Assembly: GCA_903873565.1 (NCBI GenBank)
Contig: CAIQOY010000120.1
Coordinates: forward strand, 1-5,296
Source of the DNA: an uncultured Actinomycetes bacterium
GTDB taxonomy: Bacteria; Actinomycetota; Thermoleophilia; Gaiellales; F1-60-MAGs149
Direction of reading: 5' to 3'
Length of the DNA: 5,296 nt
Shown here one piece after another: positions 4,686 through 5,296 of the stretch. The position numbers and the translations under genes were made by a program. Position 1 is the first letter of the stretch. Each line of letters starts with the position of its first letter. The notes below the pieces were generated by a model. That model did no database searches and was not told the origin of the DNA. It worked only from the letters and a program-made list of their open reading frames with translations.

Positions 4686-5296
4686 TGCCCCTTCCCGACG
4701 GGCTCGACCCGCTCGGGATCGACGCCGTCTTCGTCGACCTCGACGGCACCGTCGTGCACGAGGCCGAGCTCCTGCCGACGGCGCAGGCCGCCGTGCGGGC
4801 GCTGCAGGACACGGGCGTGCCCGTGGTGGTGGCCACGGGCCGGATGTTCCAGTCGGCCTGCCGCTTCGCCGACCTGCTCGACGCCGCCGACCCGGTGATC
4901 TGCTTCCAGGGCGCGCTCGTCGGGCGGCGCTCGACGGGCGAGGTCCTGCACCACGAGCAGCTCGACCCCGAGCACGCGCGCGAGATCATCGCGGCCATCC
5001 AGGCCACGGGCGAGCACCTCAACGTGATGACGGGCGACGCCTTCTACGTCGCGGAGGACAACGAGGAGGCGCGCCGCTACGCGACCAGCGCCCGCGTCCC
5101 CGTCAACGCCGTCGGCGACCTCGCGGCCTGGCTCGACCGGCCGGTCACCAAGCTCGTGGTCTCCGGCGACCCGGCCCGCATGGACGCGCTGCGCGACGAG
5201 CTCGTGCCCCGCTTCGGCGACCGCGCCTTCATCGCCAAGTCGCTGCCCTTCTACCTCGAGGTGGCGGCGCCCGGCGTGCACAAGGGCGCGGGCTGC
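4685..5296 (+). CDS. Cof-type HAD-IIB family phosphatase, C-terminus cut by the window
   Basis: The frame is open from the GTG at 4685 for 204 codons to the window end. HAD motif I is D18-L-D20-G-T22, with Asp18 the expected nucleophile and Asp20 the acid/base. Motif II is T51 in VVVATGR (47-53). The Cof-type cap spans roughly residues 85-185, and the motif III lysine is K200 in YLEVAAPGVHKG. Motif IV (GDxxND) would follow just past the edge, so the gene is probably intact but incomplete here. Such enzymes hydrolyse small phosphorylated metabolites (sugar phosphates, FMN, pyridoxal phosphate and others); the substrate cannot be told from sequence. The GTG overlaps the cytochrome stop by one base (TAGTG), and only a short leader precedes motif I, so this start is likely. 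Coupling to the cytochrome gene implies cotranscription, not necessarily shared function. Confidence 0.88.
   Translation, partial: MPLPDGLDPLGIDAVFVDLDGTVVHEAELLPTAQAAVRALQDTGVPVVVATGRMFQSACRFADLLDAADPVICFQGALVGRRSTGEVLHHEQLDPEHAREIIAAIQATGEHLNVMTGDAFYVAEDNEEARRYATSARVPVNAVGDLAAWLDRPVTKLVVSGDPARMDALRDELVPRFGDRAFIAKSLPFYLEVAAPGVHKGAGC

Noticed and set aside
1..5296. CRISPR array, tRNA or rRNA gene, insertion sequence, attachment site or riboswitch
   Set aside because: No spaced direct repeats, clover-leaf-like segments, transposase motifs or long terminal repeats were seen. The gaps between genes are too short and hold only the promoter features listed.

Overview
The window is very GC-rich (well above 70% by eye), with G or C at almost every third codon position. 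Genes are tightly packed, several starts are GTG, and at least two genes appear to be read from leaderless mRNAs. The tilS-hpt pair is a common actinobacterial arrangement. Together these point to a high-GC actinobacterium, perhaps of the Thermoleophilia/Solirubrobacterales type. That placement is inference from style and gene content, not from a marker gene. There is no sign of a mobile element, CRISPR array, tRNA or rRNA, and no gene-free stretch longer than about 125 bases.

Layout. (1) Left end, minus strand: a BtpA/SgcQ-family TIM-barrel gene (160-1020), followed 34 bases downstream by the first 41 codons of an unrecognised gene that leaves the window (1-125). (2) A 92-base divergent promoter region (1021-1112) carries a perfect 10-bp inverted repeat laid over the btpA promoter. 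(3) A compact plus-strand operon holds an unrecognised 164-aa protein, tilS (tRNA-Ile lysidine synthetase) and hpt (hypoxanthine phosphoribosyltransferase). These genes overlap by 11 and 4 bases. (4) A minus-strand gene (3059-4084) encodes a two-domain siroheme decarboxylase, with AhbA/NirD-like and AhbB/NirL-like halves fused. It converges on hpt so tightly that the two stop codons share one CTAG. (5) A 121-base divergent promoter region (4085-4205). (6) On the plus strand, a lipoprotein c-type cytochrome with a long Ala/Gly/Glu linker, then a Cof-type HAD phosphatase that overlaps it by one base and is cut by the window end.

How the genes relate. tilS and hpt are housekeeping genes for tRNA decoding and purine salvage; the 164-aa protein is cotranscribed with them and has no assigned role. 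The decarboxylase makes 12,18-didecarboxysiroheme, the precursor of heme d1 or of heme b by the siroheme route. It is divergently paired with a membrane-anchored cytochrome c, which suggests, without proving, a shared link to heme supply or anaerobic/nitrogen-oxide respiration. No complete new defence or mobile system is visible. The points most worth a second look are the fused decarboxylase beside the cytochrome, the inverted repeat over the btpA promoter, the shared stop codon, and the two unrecognised genes.
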